Source: Pseudomonas abieticivorans
GTDB lineage: Bacteria > Pseudomonadota > Gammaproteobacteria > Pseudomonadales > Pseudomonadaceae
NCBI RefSeq assembly: GCF_023509015.1
Contig: NZ_CP094975.1
Span: 5,883,501 to 5,947,500 of the forward strand
Reading direction: 5' to 3'
Length of the DNA stretch: 64,000 bases
The notes below the pieces were generated by a model that searched no databases, was not told where the DNA came from, and was given only the letters and a program-made list of their open reading frames with translations. The number at the start of each line of letters is the position of its first letter. The first letter of the stretch is position 1. Shown here piece by piece: positions 17,518 to 25,749 of the stretch. The translations under genes were made by a program, and so were the position numbers.

Positions 17518-17583
17518 ATGACCTTATCCATGCCGATGTTCGCCGCCGTTATTATTACCGCCATTCCTTATTTGGCGGGCTAG
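17518..17583 (+). CDS. Leader peptide of an Ile/Val/Thr-responsive attenuator upstream of ilvA
   Basis: A 21-residue ORF (ATG 17518, TAG 17581-17583) beginning MTLSMPMFAA and ending PYLAG. Codons 11-16 read GTT ATT ATT ACC GCC ATT (Val-Ile-Ile-Thr-Ala-Ile), a cluster of branched-chain and threonine codons, the substrates/products of the downstream threonine dehydratase pathway. It is immediately followed by an intrinsic terminator, and its own RNA can form alternative pairings with that terminator (see the attenuator entry). No strong Shine-Dalgarno precedes it. Role is inferred from codon content, position and pairing. Confidence 0.75.
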   Translation: MTLSMPMFAAVIITAIPYLAG

Positions 17584-17623
17584 CGTTCATCTGCACCCAA
17601 CCCGCCCTGGAGGCGGGTTTTTT
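17541..17623 (+). promoter_or_regulatory. Transcription attenuator (1:2, 2:3, 3:4 pairing) controlling ilvA
   Basis: Four complementary segments are visible: 1 = CGCCGCC inside 17541-17548; 2 = GGCGGG at 17574-17579 (end of the leader ORF); 3 = CCCGCC at 17601-17606; 4 = GGCGGG at 17612-17617. Pairing 3:4 is the terminator; pairing 2:3 would be the antiterminator; pairing 1:2 would free 3 for termination. A ribosome stalled on the Ile codons (17551-17568) would cover 1 but leave 2 free, favouring read-through. This is the classical amino-acid attenuator logic. Confidence 0.75.
17599..17623 (+). terminator. Intrinsic terminator of the ilvA leader
   Basis: Stem ACCCGCC (17600-17606) with GGCGGGT (17612-17618), five-base loop, then a run of six T (17618-17623). 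It stands between the leader peptide and ilvA, 40 bases before the ilvA start codon, so it acts as the conditional stop of the attenuator. Confidence 0.85.
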
Positions 17624-17664
17624 GTACCCAGTGTCTCCCGGGCTTGAAAAAACCGGAGACCACC

Positions 17665-18714
17665 ATGACCCCCGAGCAACTCGCCCTCTACGCCAAAAAG
17701 ACCCTGGCCGCGCCGGTGTACGAGGTGGCCATCCAGACGCCCCTGCAGCACGCGCCGGCCTTGTCCGAGCGCCTGGGCAATCGCGTGCTGCTCAAGCGTG
17801 AAGACCTGCAGCCCACGTTCTCCTTCAAGATCCGTGGGGCCTACACCAAGCTGGCGCTATTGAGCCCGGCCGAGCGCGCCGGTGGCGTGGTCACTGCGTC
17901 TGCCGGCAACCACGCCCAGGGCGTGGCCTTGGCGGCGCGCATGTTGGGTATCGAAGCCATCATCGTCATGCCCACCACGGCGCCTGCCCTGAAGGTCGAA
18001 GGCGTGCGCTCGCGCGGCGGCCAGGTGGTACTGCACGGCGCCAACTTTCCCCAGGCCCTGGCGCATGCGCTGACGTTGGCGCGCAACGGCTACACCTTCG
18101 TCGCGCCGTTCGATGACCCCGACGTGATCGCCGGTCAAGGCACCGTGGCGATGGAAATCCTGCGCCAGCAGCCCGACGACCTGGATGCGATCTTCGTCCC
18201 GGTGGGCGGCGGTGGCCTGATCGCCGGCATCGCCGCCTACGTCAAGTACCTGCGCCCGCAGATCAAGGTCATCGGCGTCGAAGCCGAAGGCTCCAACTGC
18301 CTGCAGGCAGCCCTGCAGGCCGGCGGGCGGGTGGTGCTGGCCCAGGTCGACAGCTTTGCCGAGGGGGTTGCCGTGGCCCAGGTCGGCGCCCATTGTTTCG
18401 AGGTCTGCCGCCACTGCGTCGATGACGTGATCACCGTCAGTAACGATGAGTTGTGCGCGGCGATCCGCGACATCTACAACGATACCCGCTCCATCACTGA
18501 ACCGTCTGGCGCGCTGGCGGTGGCCGGGATCAAGCGCTACGTCAACCAGCACCGCCTGCAGGGCCAGACCTTGGTGGCGATCGACTCGGGGGCTAACGTC
18601 AACTTCGAGCGGCTAGGGGATTTTGCGTTGCGGGCCGAGCGGGTGGAGATGCCGGTGGCGGCGGCATTGCTTGACACGGATCAACACCGGGCCAACCGGT
18701 TGGGCGCACGCTGA
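17665..18714 (+). CDS. ilvA: Threonine dehydratase, short form lacking the C-terminal regulatory domain
   Basis: 349 residues. PLP enzyme converting threonine to 2-oxobutyrate and ammonia, the first step to isoleucine. PLP-binding Lys55 is in SFKIRGAY, the SAGNHAQG loop near 81-88, and the glycine-rich phosphate loop VPVGGGGLIAG near 179-189. The sequence tracks the biosynthetic IlvA catalytic domain to GANVNFERLGDFALRAE and then stops; biosynthetic IlvA is about 500 residues with ACT-like regulatory domains, absent here. Thus Ile feedback may be missing and control may rest on the upstream leader attenuator. GGAG lies seven bases before the ATG. An iron alcohol dehydrogenase follows 48 bases downstream. 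Confidence 0.9.
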   Translation: MTPEQLALYAKKTLAAPVYEVAIQTPLQHAPALSERLGNRVLLKREDLQPTFSFKIRGAYTKLALLSPAERAGGVVTASAGNHAQGVALAARMLGIEAIIVMPTTAPALKVEGVRSRGGQVVLHGANFPQALAHALTLARNGYTFVAPFDDPDVIAGQGTVAMEILRQQPDDLDAIFVPVGGGGLIAGIAAYVKYLRPQIKVIGVEAEGSNCLQAALQAGGRVVLAQVDSFAEGVAVAQVGAHCFEVCRHCVDDVITVSNDELCAAIRDIYNDTRSITEPSGALAVAGIKRYVNQHRLQGQTLVAIDSGANVNFERLGDFALRAERVEMPVAAALLDTDQHRANRLGAR

Positions 18715-18762
18715 AGGTTCTAAAAGACCCGCTGCCGGGTCGAGCCTGACGAGACCAACGCC

Positions 18763-19911
18763 ATGAGCCACACGTTTTTCCTTCCCGCCGTCAATATCAT
18801 GGGCCGCGATTGCCTGGGTGAAGCCGTGGGCGCGATTGCCAAGCTAGGGTTTCGCCGCGCGTTGCTGGTGACCGACGCCGGCATGGTCAAGGCCGAGGTC
18901 GCCGCCACCGTGGCCTGGATGCTGTCCGGGCAGGGCATCGATACGGTGGTGTACGATGGCGCCAAGGCCAACCCCACCATCGCCTGCGTGGAGCGCGGGC
19001 TGGACCTCCTGAAAAGCACCCAGTGCGATTTCGTGGTGGCCGTGGGCGGTGGTTCGCCCCACGATTGCGCCAAGGGTATTGCCCTGTGCGCCACCAATGG
19101 CGGCCCTATTGCCGACTACGAAGGCGTCGACCGTTCCCGCATGCCACAATTGCCGCTGGTGGCCATCAACACCACGGCGGGCACGGCCAGCGAGATGAGC
19201 CGGTTCTGCTTCATCATCGACCCGGTTCGCCGGGTGAAAATGACCATCGCCGACCGCAACGTCACGCCGCTGATGTCGGTCAACGACCCGGCGCTGATGG
19301 TCACCATGCCCCAGGCCCTGACCGCCACCACCGGCATGCACGCCCTGGCACAGGCCATCGAGGCTTATGTGTCCACGGCCGCCACGCCCATTACCGATGC
19401 CTGCGCGCTGAAGGCCATCGAATTGATCATGCACCATCTGCCCCAGGCCGTGGCCGACGGCAACCACCGGGCGGCCCGCGAAAACATGGCCTACGCGCAG
19501 TTTCTGGCGGGCATGGCCTTCAACAGCGCATCCCTGGGCTATGTGCACGCCATGGCTCACTCATTGAGCGGCCTCTACGACCTGCCGCACGGCATATGCA
19601 ACGCGATACTGCTGCCCCACGTGCAACGATTCAACGCGCAGGTGTGCGCAGACCGCTTGCGCGACGTGGCCAAGGCCATGGGCTTGGAGGTGCAAGGCTG
19701 TACCGCTGAACAGGGCGCGCAGGGGGCGATTGAAGCGATCGAGCAATTAAGCGAGCGTATCGGCATTGCACCCGGGCTGGGGCAACTGGGCGTGAAGGTC
19801 GAAGACCTGCCGGTGTTGGCGGCCAATGCGTTGAAGGATGCATGTGGGCTGACCAACCCAAGGCGGGCAGGGCAGGCGCAGATCGAGGGGGTTTTTCGGG
19901 CGGCGTTTTGA
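18763..19911 (+). CDS. Iron-containing (group III) alcohol dehydrogenase
   Basis: 382 residues, YiaY/AdhB-like. Nucleotide-binding [13 protein letters not shown] is near residue 94-106; metal ligands fit the pattern of Asp/His near residue 193 onwards ([16 protein letters not shown]) and the two His in [13 protein letters not shown] near 264-276. It reduces aldehydes or oxidises primary alcohols with NAD(P). It follows the short ilvA by 48 bases on the same strand, so the two may be co-transcribed beyond the attenuator; a role in reducing an aldehyde derived from 2-oxobutyrate is conceivable but speculative. Confidence 0.93.
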   Translation: MSHTFFLPAVNIMGRDCLGEAVGAIAKLGFRRALLVTDAGMVKAEVAATVAWMLSGQGIDTVVYDGAKANPTIACVERGLDLLKSTQCDFVVAVGGGSPHDCAKGIALCATNGGPIADYEGVDRSRMPQLPLVAINTTAGTASEMSRFCFIIDPVRRVKMTIADRNVTPLMSVNDPALMVTMPQALTATTGMHALAQAIEAYVSTAATPITDACALKAIELIMHHLPQAVADGNHRAARENMAYAQFLAGMAFNSASLGYVHAMAHSLSGLYDLPHGICNAILLPHVQRFNAQVCADRLRDVAKAMGLEVQGCTAEQGAQGAIEAIEQLSERIGIAPGLGQLGVKVEDLPVLAANALKDACGLTNPRRAGQAQIEGVFRAAF

Positions 19912-19919
19912 TGTAAGGC

Positions 19920-19950
19920 GCCTGCCGGCGGGTTCAAGCGCCAGGCAGGC
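19920..19950. terminator. Stem-loop between convergent genes, possible bidirectional terminator
   Basis: GCCTGCC at 19920-19926 pairs with GGCAGGC at 19944-19950 around a GC-rich loop that can add further pairs. It fills the short gap between the convergent alcohol dehydrogenase and the small secreted protein gene. No U-tract, so intrinsic termination is only suggested. Confidence 0.5.
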
Positions 19951-19959
19951 CCCGAAATC

Positions 19960-20229
19960 TTACTTGTTGTACTTGTCCAACCGCGATTTCGCACGGTCGG
20001 TAATGGTGATGCATTCTTTGGTATCGCCCTTGGCCTGGGCGGCCTTGGCGCTGGCGATGTCTTTTTCCACCAGGGATTTGACCGTAGGGTCGGTGGTGGC
20101 GGCACTGTTGACCCGGTCGTTCAGGCGTTGAACATTGGCGTCGCAGCTGGCGTCCTGATCATCGGCAAAGGATTGCACGCTAAATGCCGCTGCCAGTACC
20201 AGCAGACCACAACCTAACAATTGCTTCAT
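19960..20229 (-). CDS. Small periplasmic protein of unknown function
   Basis: 89 residues. Signal peptide MKQLLGCGLLVLAAAFS...SFADD with cleavage after SFA near residue 22. The mature part is helical and rich in Ala/Lys/Asp with two Cys (DASCDANV and KECITI) that could form a disulfide. Start at 20229 is supported by GAGGA about eight bases upstream; the frame is open further but has no ribosome site. Nothing in the neighbourhood points to function. Confidence 0.75.
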   Translation of the reverse strand: MKQLLGCGLLVLAAAFSVQSFADDQDASCDANVQRLNDRVNSAATTDPTVKSLVEKDIASAKAAQAKGDTKECITITDRAKSRLDKYNK

Positions 20230-20415
20230 GGGTACGTCCTCGTTCAAAGTGGGTAAACCATTTAGTCCGGACTCAAGCCTTTGCACCGGGCTTATTTTGT
20301 ACGACTGATGCTTGGGTCGCTTGGTTCACACTGCGTGAAGATATCCATCACACTTGTGCACTTGTCAGGCTTGCGCTAACGGCTAGGATGAGTTTTTAGC
20401 CTGAGGGTGTGTGCC

Positions 20416-21303
20416 ATGTTTGCTGGATTCACGCGTGAGCTGCGTCATGTCAACGGTGTCGACATCGCTTACCGAATCGGCGGGGAGGGGCCTGCGCTGC
20501 TGTTGATGCATGGCCACCCGCAAACCCACGTGATCTGGCACAAGGTGGCCGAGCGCCTGGCCGAGCACTTCACCGTGGTGGCGGCCGACCTGCGCGGCTA
20601 CGGTGACAGCGGGCGGCCACCGGCCGATGACCTGCACATCAACTATTCCAAGCGGGTGATGGCCCGCGATCATCTGGAGTTGATGCACGCGGTGGGTTTC
20701 GACAGTTTCAGCGTATTGGCCCACGACCGTGGCGCCCGGGTGGCGCATCGGCTGGCACTGGACCACCCCGGCGCGGTAGAGCGCCTGGTGACCCTGGACA
20801 TCGCACCGACGCTGGCCATGTACGAGCAAACCAACGAGGCCTTTGCCCGGGCCTATTGGCATTGGTTTTTTCTGATTCGCCCCGCGCCCCTGCCGGAAAC
20901 CCTGATCCAGGCCAGCCCCGAAGGCTACCTGCGCAGCGTGATGGGCACCCGCAGCGCGGGCATGGCGCCGTTCACCGACGAGGCGTTTGCCGACTACTTG
21001 CGCGGCTTGTCCCGCCCGGGTTCGGCCACCAGCTTGTGTGAAGACTACCGCGCCAGCGCCAGCATCGACCTGGAGCACGACCGCGCGGACCTGGCGGCCG
21101 GGCGCCGGTTGACGGTGCCGTTGTTGGCGATGTGGGGTGCCGATGGGGTAGTGGCGCGTTGTTTCGACCCGCTGGCCGAGTGGCGCAAGGTGGCCGATGA
21201 CGTCCATGGCCAGGCGTTGCCCGGCGGGCATTATTTACCCGAAGAGGTGCCGGACGAGTTGCTGGCCGCAGCCTTGCCATTCCTGTTATGGCGCAAGGAT
21301 TGA
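20416..21303 (+). CDS. Alpha/beta hydrolase, fluoroacetate (haloacetate) dehalogenase type
   Basis: 295 residues. The residues that define fluoroacetate dehalogenases are all present: nucleophile Asp104 with Arg105 and Arg108 (HDRGARVAHR), halide-pocket His149 and Trp150 in AYWHWFFLIRPAPLPE, Tyr211 in CEDYRA, and the base His272 in GGHYLPEE. By comparison with the Rhodopseudomonas and Burkholderia enzymes these bind the carboxylate and fluoride. The predicted reaction is haloacetate plus water to glycolate plus halide. GAGG precedes the ATG at 20416 by eight bases. It is a single gene; no fluoride exporter or riboswitch was seen beside it. Other short haloacids may be the real substrate. Confidence 0.88.
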   Translation: MFAGFTRELRHVNGVDIAYRIGGEGPALLLMHGHPQTHVIWHKVAERLAEHFTVVAADLRGYGDSGRPPADDLHINYSKRVMARDHLELMHAVGFDSFSVLAHDRGARVAHRLALDHPGAVERLVTLDIAPTLAMYEQTNEAFARAYWHWFFLIRPAPLPETLIQASPEGYLRSVMGTRSAGMAPFTDEAFADYLRGLSRPGSATSLCEDYRASASIDLEHDRADLAAGRRLTVPLLAMWGADGVVARCFDPLAEWRKVADDVHGQALPGGHYLPEEVPDELLAAALPFLLWRKD

Positions 21304-21374
21304 CTGCGTTTGGTGAATTGAATCATTGGCAGATGAACAATCCGCCTGTCCAAGCGCGGATTGATCACGGGGCG

Positions 21375-22959
21375 CTAAATCACCCTGAACCCATGCGTGC
21401 CATCGCGGCCCAGCTGTTCCACCAGGCCAAACTCCCAATCCAGGTACGCCTGCATCGCCTCGCGCGGTGCGTCGGTGCCTTCGTAAGGGCGCTGGTAACG
21501 GTCGATGCGGGGCGAGGCCAGGCGGGTTTCGCCTGACTCGCCGGGTTGGCCCGCCGCAAACCAGCCGGCATTGCCATCGCGCAGCACGAACACCGGCTTG
21601 CCGGTACAACGCCTCGACCTGGGCCACGGCGAAGCGCGCCAGCAGGCTGCTGCCGCAGGTCAACACGTAGCGCTCGGCGGGCGGGATGCGCTGCAGGGCT
21701 TGGCTCAGGTCACTGCGCAAGGCCCACCAGGCGCCCGGGATGTGGCGCTTGACGTAGTTGGCGCTGGTGGTGAAGTCCAGCACCTGGGTCTGCCCGCGGC
21801 CTTGCCACTCCACCAGGGCTTGCACGCTGATCTGTTCGAACGGCGCGACGGCGGCGATGCTTGGCTGCCAGGCACCGGTGGCGGAAAAGTCAGCAGGCTT
21901 GAGCCCATCCAGTACGTACACATCCCAGCCCAGTTGCGCCAGCCAGGAAGCCGACATGTTGGCGCGCACGCCATCGTCATCCACCAGCACGATGCGCGCG
22001 CCGCGCACGCTGGCGAAATGGTCAGTCTCTTGCACCAGTTGGCCGCCAGGGGTGGAACGAGCGGTGGGCAGGTGGGCGGCTTCAAATTCTTGCGGGGTGC
22101 GCACGTCGAACAGGTAGGTGGTGCGCGTGGGCTCTTGCTGCCAGCGTTGCCAGTCGGACAGGTTGGCGCGCAGCACGCCAGCGCGATCGGCCACCTGGCG
22201 AGCATCGCTTTGTGCCTGGCGCTGGGTGTCGGCCGACGTGGCGGCAAAGCGCCGGGCCTGGCCGTGCTCCAGGGTTTGCCCGGCCAACAGCCAGCCAATG
22301 GTGCCGTTGCGCAGGGCGGCGATGGGGTTGGGCAGGCCGGCGTTGATCAGCGATTGCGTGCCGATCAGGCTGCGAGTGCGCCCGGCGCAGTTGACGATGA
22401 TGCGGGTGGCCGGGTCTGGCGCCAGTTCACGGGCGCGCAGCACCAGTTCAGCCCCCGGCACGCTGATGCCGGTGGGGATGCTCATGGTCTGGTATTCGTC
22501 GAAGCGGCGGGCGTCGAGCACCACCACGTCGGCCTTTTCATCGATCAGTGCCTTGACCTGCTCGGCGCTCAGCGACGGGGTGTGGCGTTCGTATTCCACC
22601 AACTCGCCAAAGGCCTTGCTGGGCACGTTGACGTCGATGAACAGCTCGCCACCTGCGCTTCGCCAACCCTCAAGGCCGCCTTCCAGCAGCGCCAGGTTGC
22701 CGTAGCCAAGCGCCTTGAGCCGCTCGATGGCCTGTTGGGCCAGGCCTTCGCCGTTGTCATACACGGTGATGGCGGTATTTAGCCTGGGGATGCGTGGGTA
22801 GGCTTCGACTTCAAGCTTGGACAAGGGCAGGTTGGCGGCGAACAGCGGGTGGGCCTCGGCGAACGGCGCCTCTTCGCGCACGTCGATCAGGGCCACTTCT
22901 TCACGCGCCAGCAGGGCACGACGGATATCGGCGAAGGAACGGTACGGGGTTTGGCTCAT
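21375..22959 (-). pseudogene. Four-domain rhodanese sulfurtransferase, frameshifted in the last domain
   Basis: Four rhodanese domains in tandem. The loop Cys is present in domain 2 (VNCAGRTRS near residue 190) and domain 4 (LTCGSSLLAR near 435) and replaced by Asp in domains 1 and 3 (YDNGEG, VDDDGVR). The frame is intact from ATG 22959 to about 21606, then the following residues turn into GC-rich nonsense, while the expected domain-4 ending (GKPVFVLRDGNAGWF... to GTHGFRVI, stop at 21375) continues in another frame. Removing one base near 21606 (GTTGTACC to GTTGACC on the minus strand) would restore VEALTGKPVFVL. It is either a real mutation or a sequencing error. Adjacent to the thiol dioxygenase, overlapping its stop by four bases (22956-22959). 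Confidence 0.85.
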
Positions 22960-23564
22960 GGGGCAGGGTTCTCTTTGGACAGGTCCCAGATGTTGGGTAA
23001 CACGCGATTTGAATAACCGGAAATGAACAGCTTTTCACTGCCGTCGGGTTGATAGACCGCCCGGTGCACTGCGCCGATGTTGGCGCCGTACACGTGGATG
23101 CTGATGGACACCTGGTCGCTGAACGCATTGCTGACCTGGTGGATGTCGCCAATGCGTGGCGAGACCGCTTCAACCTGGCCCGGCGACAGGCGCACCCGCT
23201 TGCCCTCGGGCAGGATACTGCCGTCTGGATGGCGCGCGAAGCCCTGGGAATATTCGGCGCCGCGCAACATGCCGATCAGGCCCCACACCCGGTGGTCGTG
23301 GATGGGCGTCTGCTGGCCCGGGCCCCAGACGAAACTGACGATGGAAAAGCGCTGGCGCGAGTCGGCATGCAGCAAGAACTGCTGGTAGCGCTCGGGGTTT
23401 GGCTGGGCGAAATCGTCGGGCAGCCAATCATCGTGGCTGACCAACTCACCAAGCAGTTCGCCGCCGCGGTGCAGGGCGGCCTCTTCCTCGGGGTGCCGGT
23501 CGAGCAACTCGGCCAGCGCCCCGATAAAGTGGCGAAGGCGCTGTGGGTTTAGGGCTGTGGCCAT
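22956..23564 (-). CDS. 3-Mercaptopropionate dioxygenase (cysteine dioxygenase family)
   Basis: 202 residues. Cupin iron enzyme that oxidises a thiol to a sulfinic acid with O2. The three iron ligands fall at His89, His91 (QTPIHDHRVWG) and His142 (GDIHQVSNA), exactly the numbering of the P. aeruginosa 3-mercaptopropionate dioxygenase, and the active-site Gln is at position 62 rather than the Arg of true cysteine dioxygenases. Preference for 3-mercaptopropionate over cysteine is thus inferred. Flanked upstream by an SsuD-like monooxygenase and downstream (four-base ATGA overlap) by the multi-rhodanese gene, the same order as in P. aeruginosa, so it belongs to an organosulfur operon. Confidence 0.9.
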   Translation of the reverse strand: MATALNPQRLRHFIGALAELLDRHPEEEAALHRGGELLGELVSHDDWLPDDFAQPNPERYQQFLLHADSRQRFSIVSFVWGPGQQTPIHDHRVWGLIGMLRGAEYSQGFARHPDGSILPEGKRVRLSPGQVEAVSPRIGDIHQVSNAFSDQVSISIHVYGANIGAVHRAVYQPDGSEKLFISGYSNRVLPNIWDLSKENPAP

Positions 23565-23566
23565 GT

Positions 23567-24637
23567 TCAGGCAACCTTGTGCTGACGCTGGGCGACCAAC
23601 TGGCGGGTCAATGGAATCAGTGTTCTGCCGTAATCGATGGCGTCCTCGAGTGGGTCGAAACCGCGTATCAAGAAGGTGGTGATACCCAGATCATAATAGT
23701 CGAGCAGGGCTTCAGCGACTTGTTCCGGGGTGCCCACCAGTGAAGTGGAGTTGCCTTGGGCGCCCAGCAAGCCCGCGATGCCGGTCCACAGGCGTTTGTC
23801 CAGGCGCGAGCCTTGGGCGGCAGCGGCCAGCAAACGGCGCGAGCCTTCGTTCGCCGGCTCGCGGCGCACAAAACCGCGTTGCTCGGCCAGGGTGGTGGCC
23901 TTTTGCAGAATGCTGTCGGCACGGGCCCAGGCTTTTTCCTCGGTCTGGGCCAGAATCGGCCGCAGGCTCAGGCTGAAGCGAATGGTGCGGCCGTGCTTGG
24001 CGGCTTCGGCGCGCACCTGGGCGACGATCTCGCGCACCTGCTCATAGGTTTCGCCCCACAGCGCGTAGACGTCGGCGTGCTTGCCGGCCACCTTGATCGC
24101 CGCCTGCGAAGAGCCGCCGAAGTACAGCGGGATCGGTTGTTCGGTCTTCACCGCCGAATGGGCGCCTTCGAACTGGTAGTACTCACCGCTGTAGTCAAAG
24201 GGGGTAGGGCTGGTCCATTCCTTGCGCAGCACCTCCAGGTATTCGTCGGTGCGCGCATAACGCTCCTCTTTGCCCAGGAAGCTGCCGTCGCCACGCAGTT
24301 CCTTGTCGTCACCGCCGGTGATGATATGCACCGCCGTGCGCCCGCCATTGAGCACGTCCAGGGTGGCAAATTGGCGGGCGGCCAGGGTCGGGGCGGCAAA
24401 ACCTGGGCGGTGGGCGATCAGAAACTGCAGCCGCTCGGTCACGCTGGCAGCGTGGGAAGCGATCAGGGTACTGTCGGGGCTGTTGGAGTGGAACGCTATC
24501 AACGCACGGTCGAAACCGGCTTGTTCATGGGCGCGCGCGACCTTTTCGACGTACTCGCGCTGCAGCACGGGGCCGCTCGGGGGGTGGATCTCGGACCCGT
24601 GCTGGCCGCCGATGTAACCGATGAATTCGATGCTCAT
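23567..24637 (-). CDS. FMN-dependent alkanesulfonate monooxygenase-like (SsuD/LLM family)
   Basis: 356 residues. Luciferase-like TIM barrel that uses reduced flavin and O2 to cleave C-S bonds of sulfonates, releasing sulfite. Family blocks: YIGGQHGSEIHPP at the N-terminus, ALIAFHSNSPDSTLIASHAAS, LIAHRPGF, VHIITGGDDKELRGDG and LYFGGSSQAAIKVAGKHADVYALWGE. Start at 24637 is preceded by GAGGAAG; the frame is open further upstream without support. First gene of the minus-strand sulfur unit with the thiol dioxygenase two bases downstream. No reductase (SsuE) is present here. Exact sulfonate unknown. Confidence 0.92.
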   Translation of the reverse strand: MSIEFIGYIGGQHGSEIHPPSGPVLQREYVEKVARAHEQAGFDRALIAFHSNSPDSTLIASHAASVTERLQFLIAHRPGFAAPTLAARQFATLDVLNGGRTAVHIITGGDDKELRGDGSFLGKEERYARTDEYLEVLRKEWTSPTPFDYSGEYYQFEGAHSAVKTEQPIPLYFGGSSQAAIKVAGKHADVYALWGETYEQVREIVAQVRAEAAKHGRTIRFSLSLRPILAQTEEKAWARADSILQKATTLAEQRGFVRREPANEGSRRLLAAAAQGSRLDKRLWTGIAGLLGAQGNSTSLVGTPEQVAEALLDYYDLGITTFLIRGFDPLEDAIDYGRTLIPLTRQLVAQRQHKVA

Positions 24638-24891
24638 GGGATCTTCCTCATACCATTCTTGAAAGGTCACCTCCGCCGGGCAAGGGGTCGGATCTATGGT
24701 GATCAAGGTATGTGTATAAGGAATGGGTGTGAAATTCTTTTTGGTTCTAAGTTAATTATGAAATAACTGAATTATCAATTTTATTGAATATCAGGTAATT
24801 GCATTATAACCCTAGGCGCTTTCGGTATTTCACGAACGCCTGGGGGCTACCTAGGATGAGCTCTGTTTTTAATCGTACAGGCAGGAGCCTT
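24638..24891. promoter_or_regulatory. AT-rich divergent promoter region of the organosulfur cluster
   Basis: About 254 bases between the SsuD-like gene (minus) and the SsuC-like permease (plus). Bases 24725-24815 are strikingly AT-rich against the GC-rich surroundings, with TTATGAAATAACTGAATTAT and nearby TTATTGAATATCAGGTAA. This is the expected location for promoters and for a sulfur-starvation activator of the CysB/Cbl type, but I cannot assign individual boxes. Confidence 0.4.
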
Positions 24892-25746
24892 ATGACCCAG
24901 ACCTCAGCCAATTCACCGCCCGGCTACCTCAGCATAACGCGCAGCACCGCCGAGGCCGAGCGCCTGCGCGCCACGCGCCACTGGAAGGTTCCGGATTTCG
25001 TGCTGCGCATTATCAGCCCCATTGCGTTGTTGTTGCTGTGGGAGGCGGCTTCGCGATTGGGCTGGATCCCCAGCCGCGTGATCGCCGCGCCCTCGCAGAT
25101 CGGCGATACCTTGTGGGCCATGATCGTGTCGGGGGAGCTGGGCAAGCACCTCTGGGTATCACTGCAGCGGGCCATGCTGGGCTTGGCCATTGGGGTGAGC
25201 ATTGGCGTGGCGGCGGCGCTGGTCAGCGGGTTGTCGCGGCGTGGCGAGATTGTGCTGGACTCGCCCCTGCAAATGCTGCGCACCATTCCGTCGCTGGCGC
25301 TGGTACCGCTGTTCATTCTGTGGTTTGGCATCGGCGAGTTCACCAAGGTGGCCTTGATCGTGCTGGGCACCACCTTCCCGGTGTACCTGAACCTGTTCTC
25401 GGGCATCCGCAATATTGACCCCAAGCTGATCGAAGCTGCCAATACCCTGGGCCTGAACCGTGCCGAACTGATCTGGCACGTGATTTTGCCTGGCGCCTTG
25501 CCGTCGTTCTTCGTGGGCCTGCGCTACGCCCTGGGTATTTCGTGGCTCGCCCTGGTGTTTGTCGAGCAAATCAATACCACCGCCGGCATTGGCTTTTTGG
25601 CCAGCGACGCGCGGGACTTCATGCGTACGGACGTCATCGTCATTTGCCTGTTGATCTACAGCGTGCTGGGCCTGGTGATCGATGGCCTGATCCGTGCCCT
25701 GGAACGTTATGCCCTGGCCTGGCGGCCCTCTTTCACAAGGAACTGA
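24892..25746 (+). CDS. ABC transporter permease, SsuC/TauC-like (sulfonate-type)
   Basis: 284 residues with about six membrane helices and the EAA-type cytoplasmic loop EAANTLGLNRAELIWHVILPGALPSFFVGLR (description of residues about 180-210). Family members move alkanesulfonates, taurine or aliphatic nitrogen compounds. ATG 24892 is chosen over an earlier in-frame ATG at 24856 because AGGAG lies six bases upstream. The ATPase gene follows after three bases. No periplasmic binding protein gene is present beside the two. Confidence 0.92.
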   Translation: MTQTSANSPPGYLSITRSTAEAERLRATRHWKVPDFVLRIISPIALLLLWEAASRLGWIPSRVIAAPSQIGDTLWAMIVSGELGKHLWVSLQRAMLGLAIGVSIGVAAALVSGLSRRGEIVLDSPLQMLRTIPSLALVPLFILWFGIGEFTKVALIVLGTTFPVYLNLFSGIRNIDPKLIEAANTLGLNRAELIWHVILPGALPSFFVGLRYALGISWLALVFVEQINTTAGIGFLASDARDFMRTDVIVICLLIYSVLGLVIDGLIRALERYALAWRPSFTRN

Positions 25747-25749
25747 AGC

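Noticed and set aside
21286..21600. Alternative C-terminus of the rhodanese gene
   Set aside because: The tail after 21606 is GC-rich nonsense; the conserved ending is in the other frame.
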